Shown here in pieces: positions 8,901-19,453 of a stretch of DNA of 54,830 nt. This DNA comes from UBA6168 sp964442355 (GTDB lineage Bacteria > Bacteroidota > Bacteroidia > Chitinophagales > Saprospiraceae): the NCBI GenBank assembly GCA_964442355.1, contig CAYTZS010000010.1:1-54830 (forward strand). Direction: 5' to 3'. A model generated the notes under the pieces. That model searched no databases and was not told where the DNA came from. It was given only the letters and a program-made list of their open reading frames with translations. Numbering within the stretch: position 1 is the first letter of the stretch; each line of letters starts with the position of its first letter. The translations under genes were made by a program, and so were the position numbers.

Positions 8901-11900
8901 CAGTTACGGTTCCCAATGGTGACCTGATTTTCAATGCCTGTTATTTTGTATTAGATGGGCCTACGCTTGTTGTTTCAAATGGCAATGTCAAGTTGAATCA
9001 ATATGCTTGCGTATTGCTGTACAATGGAAGGTGCATGGTAAAAGGCAACGTAGATCAGACCGGCAACCAGTCTTTTCTATGTGTAAACAATATGACCGTT
9101 GAAGTTGGAGACGAGGCTGCAAATGGGTATTTCAATACTTCTGGTTCGCCAACCAGTGCGAATTTTACCAATGATGGCGGTAATCGTCGTTTGGAAAATG
9201 TTTGCCTGAACGTGACACATGATTTCACCCTATCTAGCTCCAGTACCAGTCAGGATGTTATCATCAATACCTGTGCAGAAATTGGTGACCAGGGTGCTAC
9301 ACATGCATCAAGCGGCACTATTGATGGCAACGACAGTGGGAACTTTCAGGTATCAAAAAACTGCAAGGTATTTAGCTCTGAATTTGTCGTGGTTGAAAAT
9401 ATTGATGCTCAGAGCGGTTCCACTTTCCAAGCTTGTGATTCAAAGTTTAAGTCATTGAACGGCAACTTCAACAACTCGGGCACATTCAAGGGTTGTGAGA
9501 ACATGATTTGGGTGCCTGACAATAAAAACATAACCAACGGGGGCACATGGACCGCTGTCATTTCAAAACGCCGTGGCAGCTCCACCCTCGGAACCCAGTA
9601 TATACCTGCCAATGCTACGGCTCAAGATATTTTGGTAGATTATGGCAATTGTAGCTGTACCGATGCCAACTCTGCAACAAACGACTTGGTGACAACCGCA
9701 GAAGTTAGCCAAGCAAAGAACTGTGAAGATTTGACGGTGAACCCAAGCCTTGACCACGAAACTTTGGTTGTATTGGACAGGGGCTCTGTGTCTGGTATCG
9801 TCTTTGGTGACAAAGACAACGATGGCTGGAAGGGTGTTACGGGTTTCGAAGCTGGTACTGATTATTACTTGCAGGGTGTCGAAGTTACGCTCTATGGTTG
9901 TGTAAGCAGCAGTGGAGGCTTGATTTATCCTGGTTCTGAATCCAAGCGATGCAACGCATCACCAAACAATGGATCATGGGCCGTCATCAAAAAAGATACG
10001 ACTGACGTAAACGGTTTCTACCGTTTCGAGGGCTTGAAAAATGGCTATTACTATTCGACTGTTACCACTTCTACGGTCGTTGGCATGACTTCACAATCTG
10101 CCGACCCTGACCAAACCGGAATTAAATGCACGACCTGCAACAGCACTTGGAAACTCTCGAATTCAAACTTATCGGCTGTGGGGATTATTGGTGCCGCAAA
10201 CGATTTTTACCAAGTGAACTATGGTTATTACATGGATGAAGCCATTAAGGGCAAAATATACAATGATGTGGATGGAGATGGAGTCACCGAGACTACTGAT
10301 GTCCCATTGCCTAATGTAACCGTCAAACTCGTTAGTGGCACGTGTACAACGGGTTGCCCAACCACCACTACAAATACCAATGGTGAATATAAGTTTACTG
10401 GCCTGAACGCTGGTACTAATTATACAGTACAAGTGGTTACTACCTCTCTACCATCAACTGGTGGTACTTGGACGCAGACTTATGAATGTGATGGCACAAA
10501 AAATAACTCAGTTGTCAGGAATATAACTACGGGAACCCAGAGTAATGGCAACGACTTTGGCTTCAAGCAAAATGGGAATACCGACCTCGGCGGTATTGTT
10601 TACTACGACTGGCATGGCAATGCTTCCGTCAATTCTGGCGATGAGGGCATACCTGGCGTGACCGTCAAACTGTGCAGGGACAATAACAACAATGGAATCA
10701 TTGAAGATAAAGAGCCGACTGTAAAAGAAACAGTAACTGGCACTGATGGTCGTTACAACTTCAGCACACTGCCTCCGGGCAACTACATAGTGGAGTTGAA
10801 CGAAGCTACCCTACCTATCTTTCCATATCAGACTGAAAACCCGAATGAGGCCGGTATTTGCTCGACTTGTGATGCCATAGGCGTCATCCCCAACATAAAT
10901 GGAGTAGATGACCGTACGGACGTTGATTTTGGCTACACTGTCTCACCAGCTTCCAGGCCAAACGCAACCATTGCCGGTGTCGTTTTTGAAGATGCAGATG
11001 CCAATGGCCTTCGCCATTTCAGCGAGATTGGCTTGCCAAATGTGTCGGTTAGCCTGAAAGGTGACATGAACGGTGATGGCAATTTTGTTGTGCTTAGAAC
11101 AATGCCTTCAAGCCAGGACGGCAATTATTCGTTCAATGCATTGCTAGATGGAGATTATTTCCTTGTCGTTTCTGAAGATGATGATTACTTGCCATTAAGA
11201 TATAAAGCTTCTACCGTTTTGATAAGGTCATTTCGGATTGTAGGCGGCGTTTTGGTCGAAGTGGACGATACCAGCTGTGGCACTTGCGAAGGGCAATCCA
11301 TTGATTTTGGATTCTCGCCTTCGGGGTCTATTGAAAGCTATGTTTTTTATGATGCAAATGGCAATGGTACAATGGATTGGAAAGAAATCGGGATTCCGAG
11401 TGCTATTGTTTATTTGTGCCAAGGTGAAAACGTTAATTGTACAGCCACCAATGCGCTAGATACTGCACAGACCAACGCTGATGGACTTTTCCTCTTCGAT
11501 GACCTAGATGCAGGTTATTATTCCGTAGCAGTTGATGTGTCATCACTTCCTTCAGGCTTGACACTTACTGCTGACCCCAGTACGGACGGCATCCCATGCT
11601 ACTCTCCACTTTCACCTGCTGACCCCAATTTTGCATTCCTCAGCGCTGGTTGTGACAGCAAATACGGCGGTGTCCATATTTACCTTGGCTCTCAGGCCCG
11701 CAATGTCAATTTTGGCTATCAACCTGCCAGCGTCATCGGCAATTTGGTTTGGAGGGATGTTGACCTTGATGGTGAGCAAGACAACGGTGAGCCTGGTATG
11801 CCAGAAATCGAAGTGAAGATTGTCAACATTACCACGGTTACTCGGAACGGCACGACTTACCCGCCCGGCACCTTTGTGGATACTTCCTACACCGACGTTG

Positions 11901-12310
11901 ATGGGGTTTACAGTTTTATAAACATACCCGATGGTACTTGGGAAGTTCAATTGATTCCACCAGTTGACATGACCACGACCTATGACGCTGATGGCACCTT
12001 GGACAACAAAACTGAAATCACCATCACTGGTAGTGAAGTGACCAGCGTGGGCAATGTTTGGTGCCCAATCGGCGAAGATTGTTCGCTTGACATCGTTTTC
12101 GGCCTGCGGCCAACCTACCCGAACACCGTCACTGGCACAGTCTGCCTCGATACCGACAGCGATGGCCAGTGCGACCCCGTTACGGACGTCACGCCCAACA
12201 ACATCACCATCTTTGTTTACAGCGATGATGGCACAGAACTGGGTCAAACCCATGCTGACGTTGATGGCAACTTCGAGTTCAACTATTTGCCAAACGATAC
12301 CGTCATCATC
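5993..12310 (+). CDS. Giant surface protein A, N-terminal part (SdrD_B-like modules), up to assembly gap
   Basis: These 2,106 codons up to the N-run encode an exported modular protein. A signal peptide (MNKVLLTLTALLFFTAIIRA) is followed by an N-terminal region of unknown fold. A DUF11-like beta-sandwich lies at about residues 365-505 and a second one with a long insert at about 640-930. A repetitive glycine/asparagine-rich stretch resembling a beta-helix lies at about 940-1200. Eight SdrD_B-like (Cna-B-type) domains start near residues 517, 1267, 1418, 1529, 1659, 1780, 1916 and 2044, each opening with G-x-V/I-(F/Y/W)-x-D-x-(D/N)-x-(D/N)-G and closing on a GxYxF ... LPxGxY core. Such domains form stiff stalks, often with bound calcium. 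The frame runs into ten Ns and almost certainly continues as the next entry. A surface stalk or adhesin role is inferred. Confidence 0.85.
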
Positions 12311-12320
12311 NNNNNNNNNN
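12311..12320. other. Assembly gap (10 N)
   Basis: Ten undetermined bases. The coding frame before the gap ends on a complete codon at 12310 and the frame after it resumes with a codon at 12321. If this is one gene, the true gap must therefore be a multiple of 3, so ten Ns is a placeholder. Reading straight through ten bases creates a false stop at about 12374. Confidence 0.97.
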
Positions 12321-15300
12321 GTGAGCATGACGCACACGCCGCTTCAGCTCACGAGCATCACGACTTCTACAGGTGACACACCTGCATTTGAAGTGCGTGA
12401 AAGCGCCGAAAGCGCCACGCAACGCATCAGGCTAACAGGCGACGAGTCAGGTGTTGATTTCGCCTTTGCATTCACCGATACTTTCGACCTCGGAGACCTG
12501 CCATTGCCTTACCTGACCTCGGTGAACGGCGTCTCAACTGGGCCTGCCCACATACTGGAACCCGTGCCAACACTCTATCTTGGTGCAACCGTTGACCCAG
12601 AGTTCCATGCAATAACTGACGCCGAAGCCACAGGCGACGACCTCAACGGCATTGACGACGAAGACGGCGTAGTATTCACCGACCCAAGCTCTTGGACGGT
12701 TGGAACAGCCAGCTCCGGCAACGGAGGTGGAATGACCGTGACGGTTGTTGGCAGTGGATACCTTGTTGCTTGGGTGGATTTCAGCCAAGACGGAGACTTC
12801 AACGACCGGGGCGAGCTGGTGGTGTCACAGTATGTGATGACCGGTACATATCCTATGGAATTTGACATACCCGATGGCACTGACCTTTCTGGAGGCCAGG
12901 AACTATACACACGGGTTAGGCTTATGCCCGATGAGCCATTTTCACCAGAAACAACACACGAAGGCATTGTGTACCGTGGTGAAGTGGAGGATTACCTGCT
13001 CACAGTCTGCCATAACCTGACCGACGCTGGTACCATTACTGGCAATGAAACAGGCTGCAACGGCTTCGACCCAAGTGCAATCACTGAAACACTGGCTCCA
13101 TCAGGTGGTGGCGGCACACTGGAGTACCAGTGGCAGCAAAGCACCGACGACGGCCTCACTTGGACGGACATACCGGGCGCAACCGATGCGGCTTTCGACC
13201 CAGTTGCCATTACAGAAACCACCCGCTACCGCAGGGGTGCATTGCGTGAGCATTGTGCGGGCATGGTGTACTCCGAACCCGTCATCAAGACGGTGCTGAC
13301 CAACTTCGATGATGCTGGCATCATCGTGGGCGACGAGGACTACTGTGGCATTTATGACCCAGGTGCCATGCTCAACATTTTAGCACCAAGCGGCGGCACT
13401 GGCACTGGCACGGTTTACTATCAGTGGCAGCAGAGCACCGACGGCGGCAACACTTGGATGGACATTGCGGCAGCAAACGCCGAGTACTTCGACCCAGGCA
13501 TCATCAGCCAAACGACGCAATACCGCCGTGCAGCACGCAAGGCACCTTGTGGCGACTATATTTACTCGAACGTCATTGTCAAAATGGTGGCCGTCAACTT
13601 CATCAGTGCCGGTACCATTACAGGCAACGAGTCGTTTTGCGGCAGCTTCGACCCAGGCATCATCACCAACACTGCACTGCCTTCTGGCGGCATAGATGGT
13701 TACATCGGCTATCAGTGGGAGCGCAGCATTGACGGTGGCAATACTTGGGTGGTTATCCCAGGCGCTACTGCCATTGACTACAACCCTGGCAATATTACGC
13801 AGTCCACACAGTACCGCCGCAAGGCCCGCAGGGTTCCGTGCGGTGTATGGGTGAACTCCAACGTGGTGACGAAGGACGTTCGCAGCATCCCGACAGGATC
13901 CATCACCACTTTCCCGGTAAGCGGCACGGGCACGCTTTGCGAATTGACTGACTATGTCTTCAGTGCAGCAAATGCTGGCGCTGGCGTTGACTACCATTGG
14001 GATTTTGGGCCCTACGCCAATATGGCCACTTCAGTGGAGCAAGGCCCAATTAACGTGCAGTTCAACGTGCCTAACAATACAGCGGTCACGACCACAACCA
14101 TCACATTGACGGTTGATAAAGATGGGTGTACTGTCACGGACAGCAAAGTCCTTAATTTCCGTCCTGAAATCGTTATCAACAACGTGATTTTGACAGACCC
14201 CGATGCGTGTAGTGCCATGAACGGCAGCATCACGATATTGGCAACCCATCCACCACTTTCCACCATTTTGTACAGTGTGGATGGTGGTGCTACCTGGACC
14301 AACTCGAACAACGTTTCGTCGTTGGGGGCTGGGGTTTACGATATCAAAGTTCGGTATGTAAACGGTGATTGCGAGGAACGCTACGGCTACGTATCCCTCT
14401 CCGATCCTCCTCCGGCTGCCGACTTGTTTGTTTCCTCCATGGAGGAATGTATTGGGCAATCGTTCACAGTAAACGCAGTAGCTACTGCTGGTGCTCCGAC
14501 CTATACTTGGTTCTTTGGAAGCAATGCAATACCTGCCACGGCGTCTGGACCAGGCCCACATGACGTGACGTTCATCAGCGGTGGCCCAGCTACCATTGCC
14601 GTTAGGCTAGAAGAAGCGGGTTGTGTAGGGTTGACGGACACCACTTTGCTAATCGTCGAAAACTATTCCGATGGTGGCTCCATCCTTGGTGGTGGTACAC
14701 TTTGCAGCGAGTACGACCCGGCAGCCATTGCCGCAGGCTCCAATCCTGCTGGGGGTTACGGCGGCTCGGCCACTTTCCAGTGGGAACAAAGGGAGAAAAC
14801 CGACACCACGGCATGGGGAGCATGGACGGATATTGCAGGTGCCAACAGTGCCAGCTTCGACCCTGGCATCATCTCGAATACCACCGAGTACCGCCGCAAG
14901 GCCCGCAGAAACCCTTGCTCAGATTGGGTGTACTCCAATAGCGTCACCAATGTGCTAATGCAAAAACCATTGCTCGGCGACGACAACTACTTCACGGTTT
15001 GCCCTGGCTTCCCATTTGCCGACAACGTGAACATCAACGACTACAGCCTTGTCAATCCGACTTTCAACCTGCTGATTTGGCCTACAAACGGTACGCTGGA
15101 TTTCGAAAACGACGGTGAAATACTCTACGTGCCCAACTCGACCTACTGCGGCACGGACGAGTTCAAATACTTCGTGTGCAACGACGGCACGGTTTGCTGC
15201 GACACGGCCAACGTTATCGTTGACCTGACAGACATCGTTCCGCCTACCATCGCCAACGTGCCAGCCAGCATCACCATCAGCTGTGATGACCAAATGCCAC

Positions 15301-18300
15301 TCACGGAGACGGTGCAGGTGATTGAAAACTGCCAAAACGTGTCTATCGGTGTGGACCAGTTCATCACGCAGGGTGCCGACTCTTGTGCGCTGTACAACTA
15401 CGACTTCGTCAGGGTTTGGAACGGCGTGGACTACTGTACCAACACGAACCAGGCTACGCAGACCATCTCGGTGGAGGACAAGACCTCGCCGGACATTTAC
15501 CGCATCTACACGTTGCCAAACGGCAAACGATTGGTAGCTGGCGTGATGGAAAATGTGACCGAACATTGGAAGACCGTGGCTTTGCCTGTAAACTTCGCAA
15601 CGCAGCCTGTCATCTTCACCCAAATGACCACTCGAAACGACGCTTCGGCGGCAGTGGTGCGTATGCGCAACGTGTCAACGACACAGTTCCAAGTGAGGGT
15701 AGAGGAGGAAGAAGCAGCCGATGGCGTTCACCTGCGTGAAAACATCGCTTGGATTGCCATGGAAAAGGGCACTTACGGTGGCAGCATTCCGTTCGAGGTG
15801 AACACTTGGCTGCTGACGCATGTCGGTGCTGCCCAAGCATTTGCCCAAAGCTATTCCGCAGGGCCTGAGTTCTTGGCCAGTGTACAGACGAACAACGAGG
15901 GCGACCCTGTCAACCTCCGGTACAACAACCTGACTTCCGGCAATGTAAGCGTACACCTACAAGAAGAAACTTCACTTGATGCCGAAGTTGACCACAACTA
16001 CGAAACAGTTGGCTACATGGCCATCCAAGGCAATAGCAGTTTCAAAACCAATACGGGCGAAGTGTTTGGCGAAGTGGGCAGGGTGAACGTGACGGAATCC
16101 ATCGTGACGGTAAACCTTCAGAACGCTTACCACAACCCTGTGGTGATTGTTGGCGCAGCCAGCTACAATGACCATTCCCCTGTAACAGTGCGGGTGCTTG
16201 GCGTGACTTCTAATTCCTTCCAAGTAAAATTGGATGAATACGACTACTTGGATGGTACGCACAGTGTAGAAAACCTATCCTACTTCGTGGTAGAGGGCAG
16301 CCTTCCGCTCGACCGCTTCGTGTCTTGTGACGACATTCCTGCTCCGCTTGCAGTTGGTACGGAAATCATTGCCAAGGACAACTGCGACGCAACCGTTTCG
16401 CTCAGGATGTCGGAGAACGACCTTGAGTTCGACTGCTCCACGGATACCGTGCTCATCCGCACTTGGTACGTGGTGGACGACTGCGGCAACGAAACCCAGC
16501 TTTCGCACCGCATGACATTGCGTGACACAGAGGCGCCTACGTTCACCGTGCCAGCGAACACGACCATCATTTGCGGAGAAAATACCGCTGACCTGAACAT
16601 CACAGGCAACGTAAACGATGCGGTTGACAACTGTGCCGTAGAGGTTCACCCATACTACATTGACGACCAGTCGAATTTGCTGGGATGCAACGGTTACATC
16701 CTGCGCACTTGGATTGCAGAGGATGACTGCGGCAACGTGACCACCAAGGTGCAGACCATCACCATCGCCCCGCCAATGGATACGGACTTGGATGGCGTAC
16801 CCAACTACTTCGACCTCGACGACGACAACGATGGTATCCCCGATACGATTGAGGGCGATACCGACTTCGATGGCGATGGTGTGCCCAATAGCCAAGACCG
16901 TGACAGCGACAACGATGGCATCCCCGACCTCGTGGAAACTGGCAGGAACGACACGAATGGCGATGGCAGTATTGACAATGTGGGCACCACTGGCTGGGAC
17001 AACGACAACGATGGTTTTGCCTACGGCTACGATGGCAACGACATCAACCCTGGCGCAGGTGCTTCTTCATCGTTCAACCCAGGTAGTGTAGCCAATGACC
17101 GTGACCAAGACGGCGTGCCAAACTACCTCGACCGTGACAGCGACAACGACGGCATCACTGACCTCATCGAAGCAGGTGGCGCTGATACAGATGGCGATGG
17201 CATCTTGGATTACCCGACCATCGGCGACCCACTCACCATGCCTGACGTTGACGACGACGGCTTCCATGACAGGATTGATGCTGACGACGACGGCTTGGCT
17301 GGTGCAGAAGACACCACAGAACCCCTCGTCAAGCTCGACGGCTTCACGTACACAGGTGGTTTGTCTTCCGATAAACCTGATTTCGATGGTGACACGGTGC
17401 CCAACTACTTGGACACGGACAGCGACAACGATGGTATTCCTGACCTCATCGAGGCAGGCGGCGTTGACTTCGACGGCGATGGCCGCTTGAAACTGACAGG
17501 TTACTTCATTGATGTAAACACAGATGGTTACTTCGATATTTATGCTACCAATCCGCTGGTGAGCACGGATGCAGCGACTGCAAACGGCAGCTTGCGTCCG
17601 AAAGACAGCGACTACAACGGCACGGCGTTCGTGACTGGCGATGCCGACTTTGACGGCAGGCCCAACCACATGGACCACGATAGCGACAACGACAAAATCG
17701 TGGACATCTACGAAACGGGTATGTATGCCCGTGATGTCAATGGCGACGGTATGATTGACAATTTCACGGACGTGTCAACGACGGGTTTTGACGACATCGC
17801 CGAGGCTTCTGGCAACATCATCACCGAACAAGACGGTGCTATCCTCGACGGTCGCCCAGAAGACAGCGGCGATGCCGACGAAACCGCCTACGTCTCCACG
17901 CAATCGGATGGTACGTTTGCATCTGCCAACGGTACGCCAGATGTGGACGATGATGGCGATGGCTTGCTCAACTTCTTGGATGTTGACTCCGACAATGACT
18001 TGATTCTGGACATCATCGAGGACAAAAACTACAACGGCATCATCAACGTAGGGGAGACGCACCTGTACAACGCTGACACGGACGGCGATGCCATCAAGGA
18101 CGGCTTCGAAGACCGCAACCGCAACGGCAAGCGTGACCCCGATGAAACGGATGCGCTCAACCCCAACACAGATGGCGACTCGCTCAACGATGGCGACGAA
18201 GATACCAACAAGGATGGGGTGGTGGATGCTGGCGAAAGCAGGCCGCTCGACCCATGCGACCCACTCTTGAGCGTAGCTTGCAAGGGCGTGGCCGTGAATG

Positions 18301-19133
18301 TCAAATTGAAGCTCTTGGGGCCTTTGGTCGGTGTGTCCGATACTACCAGCGTGATGCGTGACGACCTGCGCCAGAAGCTCGTATTGCCAACGACGGAGCC
18401 TTATACCAAATTGACGCATATTGACCACATTGGTGTACCTGCCGACCCCAATGGGCAGACTGGCACACCTGGCACCAACACGGGAATTGGGGACTTCAAA
18501 GAATCCTTTACACCGGGTCTGCTTTATGTAACTGGCCTCGATGCACCTGTTGACTGGGTATTGGTGGAGCTTCGCTCTGCTAGCAACCCCGATAGCGTCA
18601 TCGCTACCCGTGCCGGTATCTTGCAAGCCGACGGGGATGTTCGGGACATTGATGGCCACGATTATCTGCGCTTCTCGGAGATAACGAATGGCAACTACTT
18701 CGTCTCAATTCGTCACAGAAACCATTTGGGCACCATGACTAGCGTGCCTTACTTGCTATCGCCTTACCCGACCGATATTGACTTTACCAACCCTAGCTTC
18801 GGCGTATATGGCACGGATGCTAGTACGGTAAGGAATGGCGAGATGGCATTGTGGCCAGGCGACTACAACAACGATGGAAAGGTCTTGTACCAAGGCCCTG
18901 CCAACGATATCTCTTATTTGTTCCAGAGTGTGCTGCTCCACCCTGCCAATGACCAAACGCTTGCAAACTATGTGGTGGAAGGTTACAAACAAGCTGACCT
19001 TAACTTGGATGGTTTTAGCATCTATCAAGGCCCAAACAACGACAGGTCTATGTTGCTGCTAAACACTATTTTGATGACGCCAGAGAACGTGCTACTGTTG
19101 GCAAACTTCATTGTTCAGGAGAAGTTGCCTTGA
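12321..19133 (+). CDS. Giant surface protein A, C-terminal part (GEVED, cysteine repeats, lectin-like, TSP3, dockerin-like tail)
   Basis: This continues the previous entry for 2,270 residues. In order: a GEVED domain (nt 12481-13010, ending RGEVEDYLLTVC); three about 95-residue repeats (13015, 13300, 13588) with the pattern C..FDP, YQWQ.STDGG.TW, TT.YRR.AR..PC..W; PKD/SprB-like modules; a fourth repeat at about 14660; a cadherin-like segment (14980-15230); HYR-like strands; a duplicated lectin-like module (15490-16320); thrombospondin type 3 calcium repeats (16780-18260) rich in DSDNDGIPD; and a dockerin-like tail with GDYNNDGKVLYQGPANDI and ADLNLDGFSIYQGPNND. There is no canonical T9SS type A domain. 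It shares its whole layout with giant B. A calcium-stabilised cell-surface adhesin is inferred. A terminator follows. Confidence 0.85.
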   Translation: MSMTHTPLQLTSITTSTGDTPAFEVRESAESATQRIRLTGDESGVDFAFAFTDTFDLGDLPLPYLTSVNGVSTGPAHILEPVPTLYLGATVDPEFHAITDAEATGDDLNGIDDEDGVVFTDPSSWTVGTASSGNGGGMTVTVVGSGYLVAWVDFSQDGDFNDRGELVVSQYVMTGTYPMEFDIPDGTDLSGGQELYTRVRLMPDEPFSPETTHEGIVYRGEVEDYLLTVCHNLTDAGTITGNETGCNGFDPSAITETLAPSGGGGTLEYQWQQSTDDGLTWTDIPGATDAAFDPVAITETTRYRRGALREHCAGMVYSEPVIKTVLTNFDDAGIIVGDEDYCGIYDPGAMLNILAPSGGTGTGTVYYQWQQSTDGGNTWMDIAAANAEYFDPGIISQTTQYRRAARKAPCGDYIYSNVIVKMVAVNFISAGTITGNESFCGSFDPGIITNTALPSGGIDGYIGYQWERSIDGGNTWVVIPGATAIDYNPGNITQSTQYRRKARRVPCGVWVNSNVVTKDVRSIPTGSITTFPVSGTGTLCELTDYVFSAANAGAGVDYHWDFGPYANMATSVEQGPINVQFNVPNNTAVTTTTITLTVDKDGCTVTDSKVLNFRPEIVINNVILTDPDACSAMNGSITILATHPPLSTILYSVDGGATWTNSNNVSSLGAGVYDIKVRYVNGDCEERYGYVSLSDPPPAADLFVSSMEECIGQSFTVNAVATAGAPTYTWFFGSNAIPATASGPGPHDVTFISGGPATIAVRLEEAGCVGLTDTTLLIVENYSDGGSILGGGTLCSEYDPAAIAAGSNPAGGYGGSATFQWEQREKTDTTAWGAWTDIAGANSASFDPGIISNTTEYRRKARRNPCSDWVYSNSVTNVLMQKPLLGDDNYFTVCPGFPFADNVNINDYSLVNPTFNLLIWPTNGTLDFENDGEILYVPNSTYCGTDEFKYFVCNDGTVCCDTANVIVDLTDIVPPTIANVPASITISCDDQMPLTETVQVIENCQNVSIGVDQFITQGADSCALYNYDFVRVWNGVDYCTNTNQATQTISVEDKTSPDIYRIYTLPNGKRLVAGVMENVTEHWKTVALPVNFATQPVIFTQMTTRNDASAAVVRMRNVSTTQFQVRVEEEEAADGVHLRENIAWIAMEKGTYGGSIPFEVNTWLLTHVGAAQAFAQSYSAGPEFLASVQTNNEGDPVNLRYNNLTSGNVSVHLQEETSLDAEVDHNYETVGYMAIQGNSSFKTNTGEVFGEVGRVNVTESIVTVNLQNAYHNPVVIVGAASYNDHSPVTVRVLGVTSNSFQVKLDEYDYLDGTHSVENLSYFVVEGSLPLDRFVSCDDIPAPLAVGTEIIAKDNCDATVSLRMSENDLEFDCSTDTVLIRTWYVVDDCGNETQLSHRMTLRDTEAPTFTVPANTTIICGENTADLNITGNVNDAVDNCAVEVHPYYIDDQSNLLGCNGYILRTWIAEDDCGNVTTKVQTITIAPPMDTDLDGVPNYFDLDDDNDGIPDTIEGDTDFDGDGVPNSQDRDSDNDGIPDLVETGRNDTNGDGSIDNVGTTGWDNDNDGFAYGYDGNDINPGAGASSSFNPGSVANDRDQDGVPNYLDRDSDNDGITDLIEAGGADTDGDGILDYPTIGDPLTMPDVDDDGFHDRIDADDDGLAGAEDTTEPLVKLDGFTYTGGLSSDKPDFDGDTVPNYLDTDSDNDGIPDLIEAGGVDFDGDGRLKLTGYFIDVNTDGYFDIYATNPLVSTDAATANGSLRPKDSDYNGTAFVTGDADFDGRPNHMDHDSDNDKIVDIYETGMYARDVNGDGMIDNFTDVSTTGFDDIAEASGNIITEQDGAILDGRPEDSGDADETAYVSTQSDGTFASANGTPDVDDDGDGLLNFLDVDSDNDLILDIIEDKNYNGIINVGETHLYNADTDGDAIKDGFEDRNRNGKRDPDETDALNPNTDGDSLNDGDEDTNKDGVVDAGESRPLDPCDPLLSVACKGVAVNVKLKLLGPLVGVSDTTSVMRDDLRQKLVLPTTEPYTKLTHIDHIGVPADPNGQTGTPGTNTGIGDFKESFTPGLLYVTGLDAPVDWVLVELRSASNPDSVIATRAGILQADGDVRDIDGHDYLRFSEITNGNYFVSIRHRNHLGTMTSVPYLLSPYPTDIDFTNPSFGVYGTDASTVRNGEMALWPGDYNNDGKVLYQGPANDISYLFQSVLLHPANDQTLANYVVEGYKQADLNLDGFSIYQGPNNDRSMLLLNTILMTPENVLLLANFIVQEKLP

Positions 19134-19202
19134 TGAACAAACCGGAAAAACTGTACTTTAAATCCATTACCATTTTCATCTAACTTACTTGTTAAAATCA
19201 GC

Positions 19203-19239
19203 AAAGCCCTGGTGGATGTAAATCCGCCGGGGCTTTTGT
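19203..19239 (+). terminator. Terminator after giant A
   Basis: AAGCCCTGGTGGAT pairs with ATCCGCCGGGGCTT across a GTAA loop, a 14-bp stem containing two G-U pairs, followed by TTTTGTTGTTT. It lies about 70 bp after the giant A stop. Confidence 0.75.
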
Positions 19240-19293
19240 TGTTTGGGATAATAATTGATTTATTTGCATTGGTGCTGTGGATATAAGCCTATC

Positions 19294-19368
19294 GCTCAGT
19301 ACGCTCTGTGATTGCTCTGTGTGCTCTGTGTCGAGACTATGTTTTTTAGGACACAGAGCGCACTGAGC
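19294..19368. repeat. Palindromic repeat, GCTCAGTACGCTCTGTG family
   Basis: GCTCAGTACGCTCTGTG (19294-19310) is inverted with one change as CACAGAGCGCACTGAGC (19352-19368). A further run of CTCTGTG repeats lies in the left half (19314-19332). It probably belongs to an interspersed palindromic family. Confidence 0.65.
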
Positions 19369-19453
19369 TAAAGTTGACGACGTTATACTTGAAGTCGACA
19401 CTTTGAAATGCACCCACTTAAACAGCCTTTTTTTTACAATCTTTGTAATCTAA

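Noticed and set aside
12054..12320. Extension of the giant A C-terminal frame upstream of the N-gap
   Set aside because: This stretch is the +1-type shadow of the SdrD_B-like frame that is clearly coding up to 12310.
16780..18260. Dense GACAACGACGGC-type DNA repeats in giant A (and inverse in giant B), CRISPR-like at first glance
   Set aside because: They encode thrombospondin type 3 repeats in frame; spacing is irregular and the intervening sequences are coding, so they are not CRISPR arrays.
17775..18659. Minus-strand open frame of 294 codons
   Set aside because: Shadow of the Asp/Asn-rich repeat region of giant A; the translated V/I/A/G pattern simply mirrors GAC/GGC codons.
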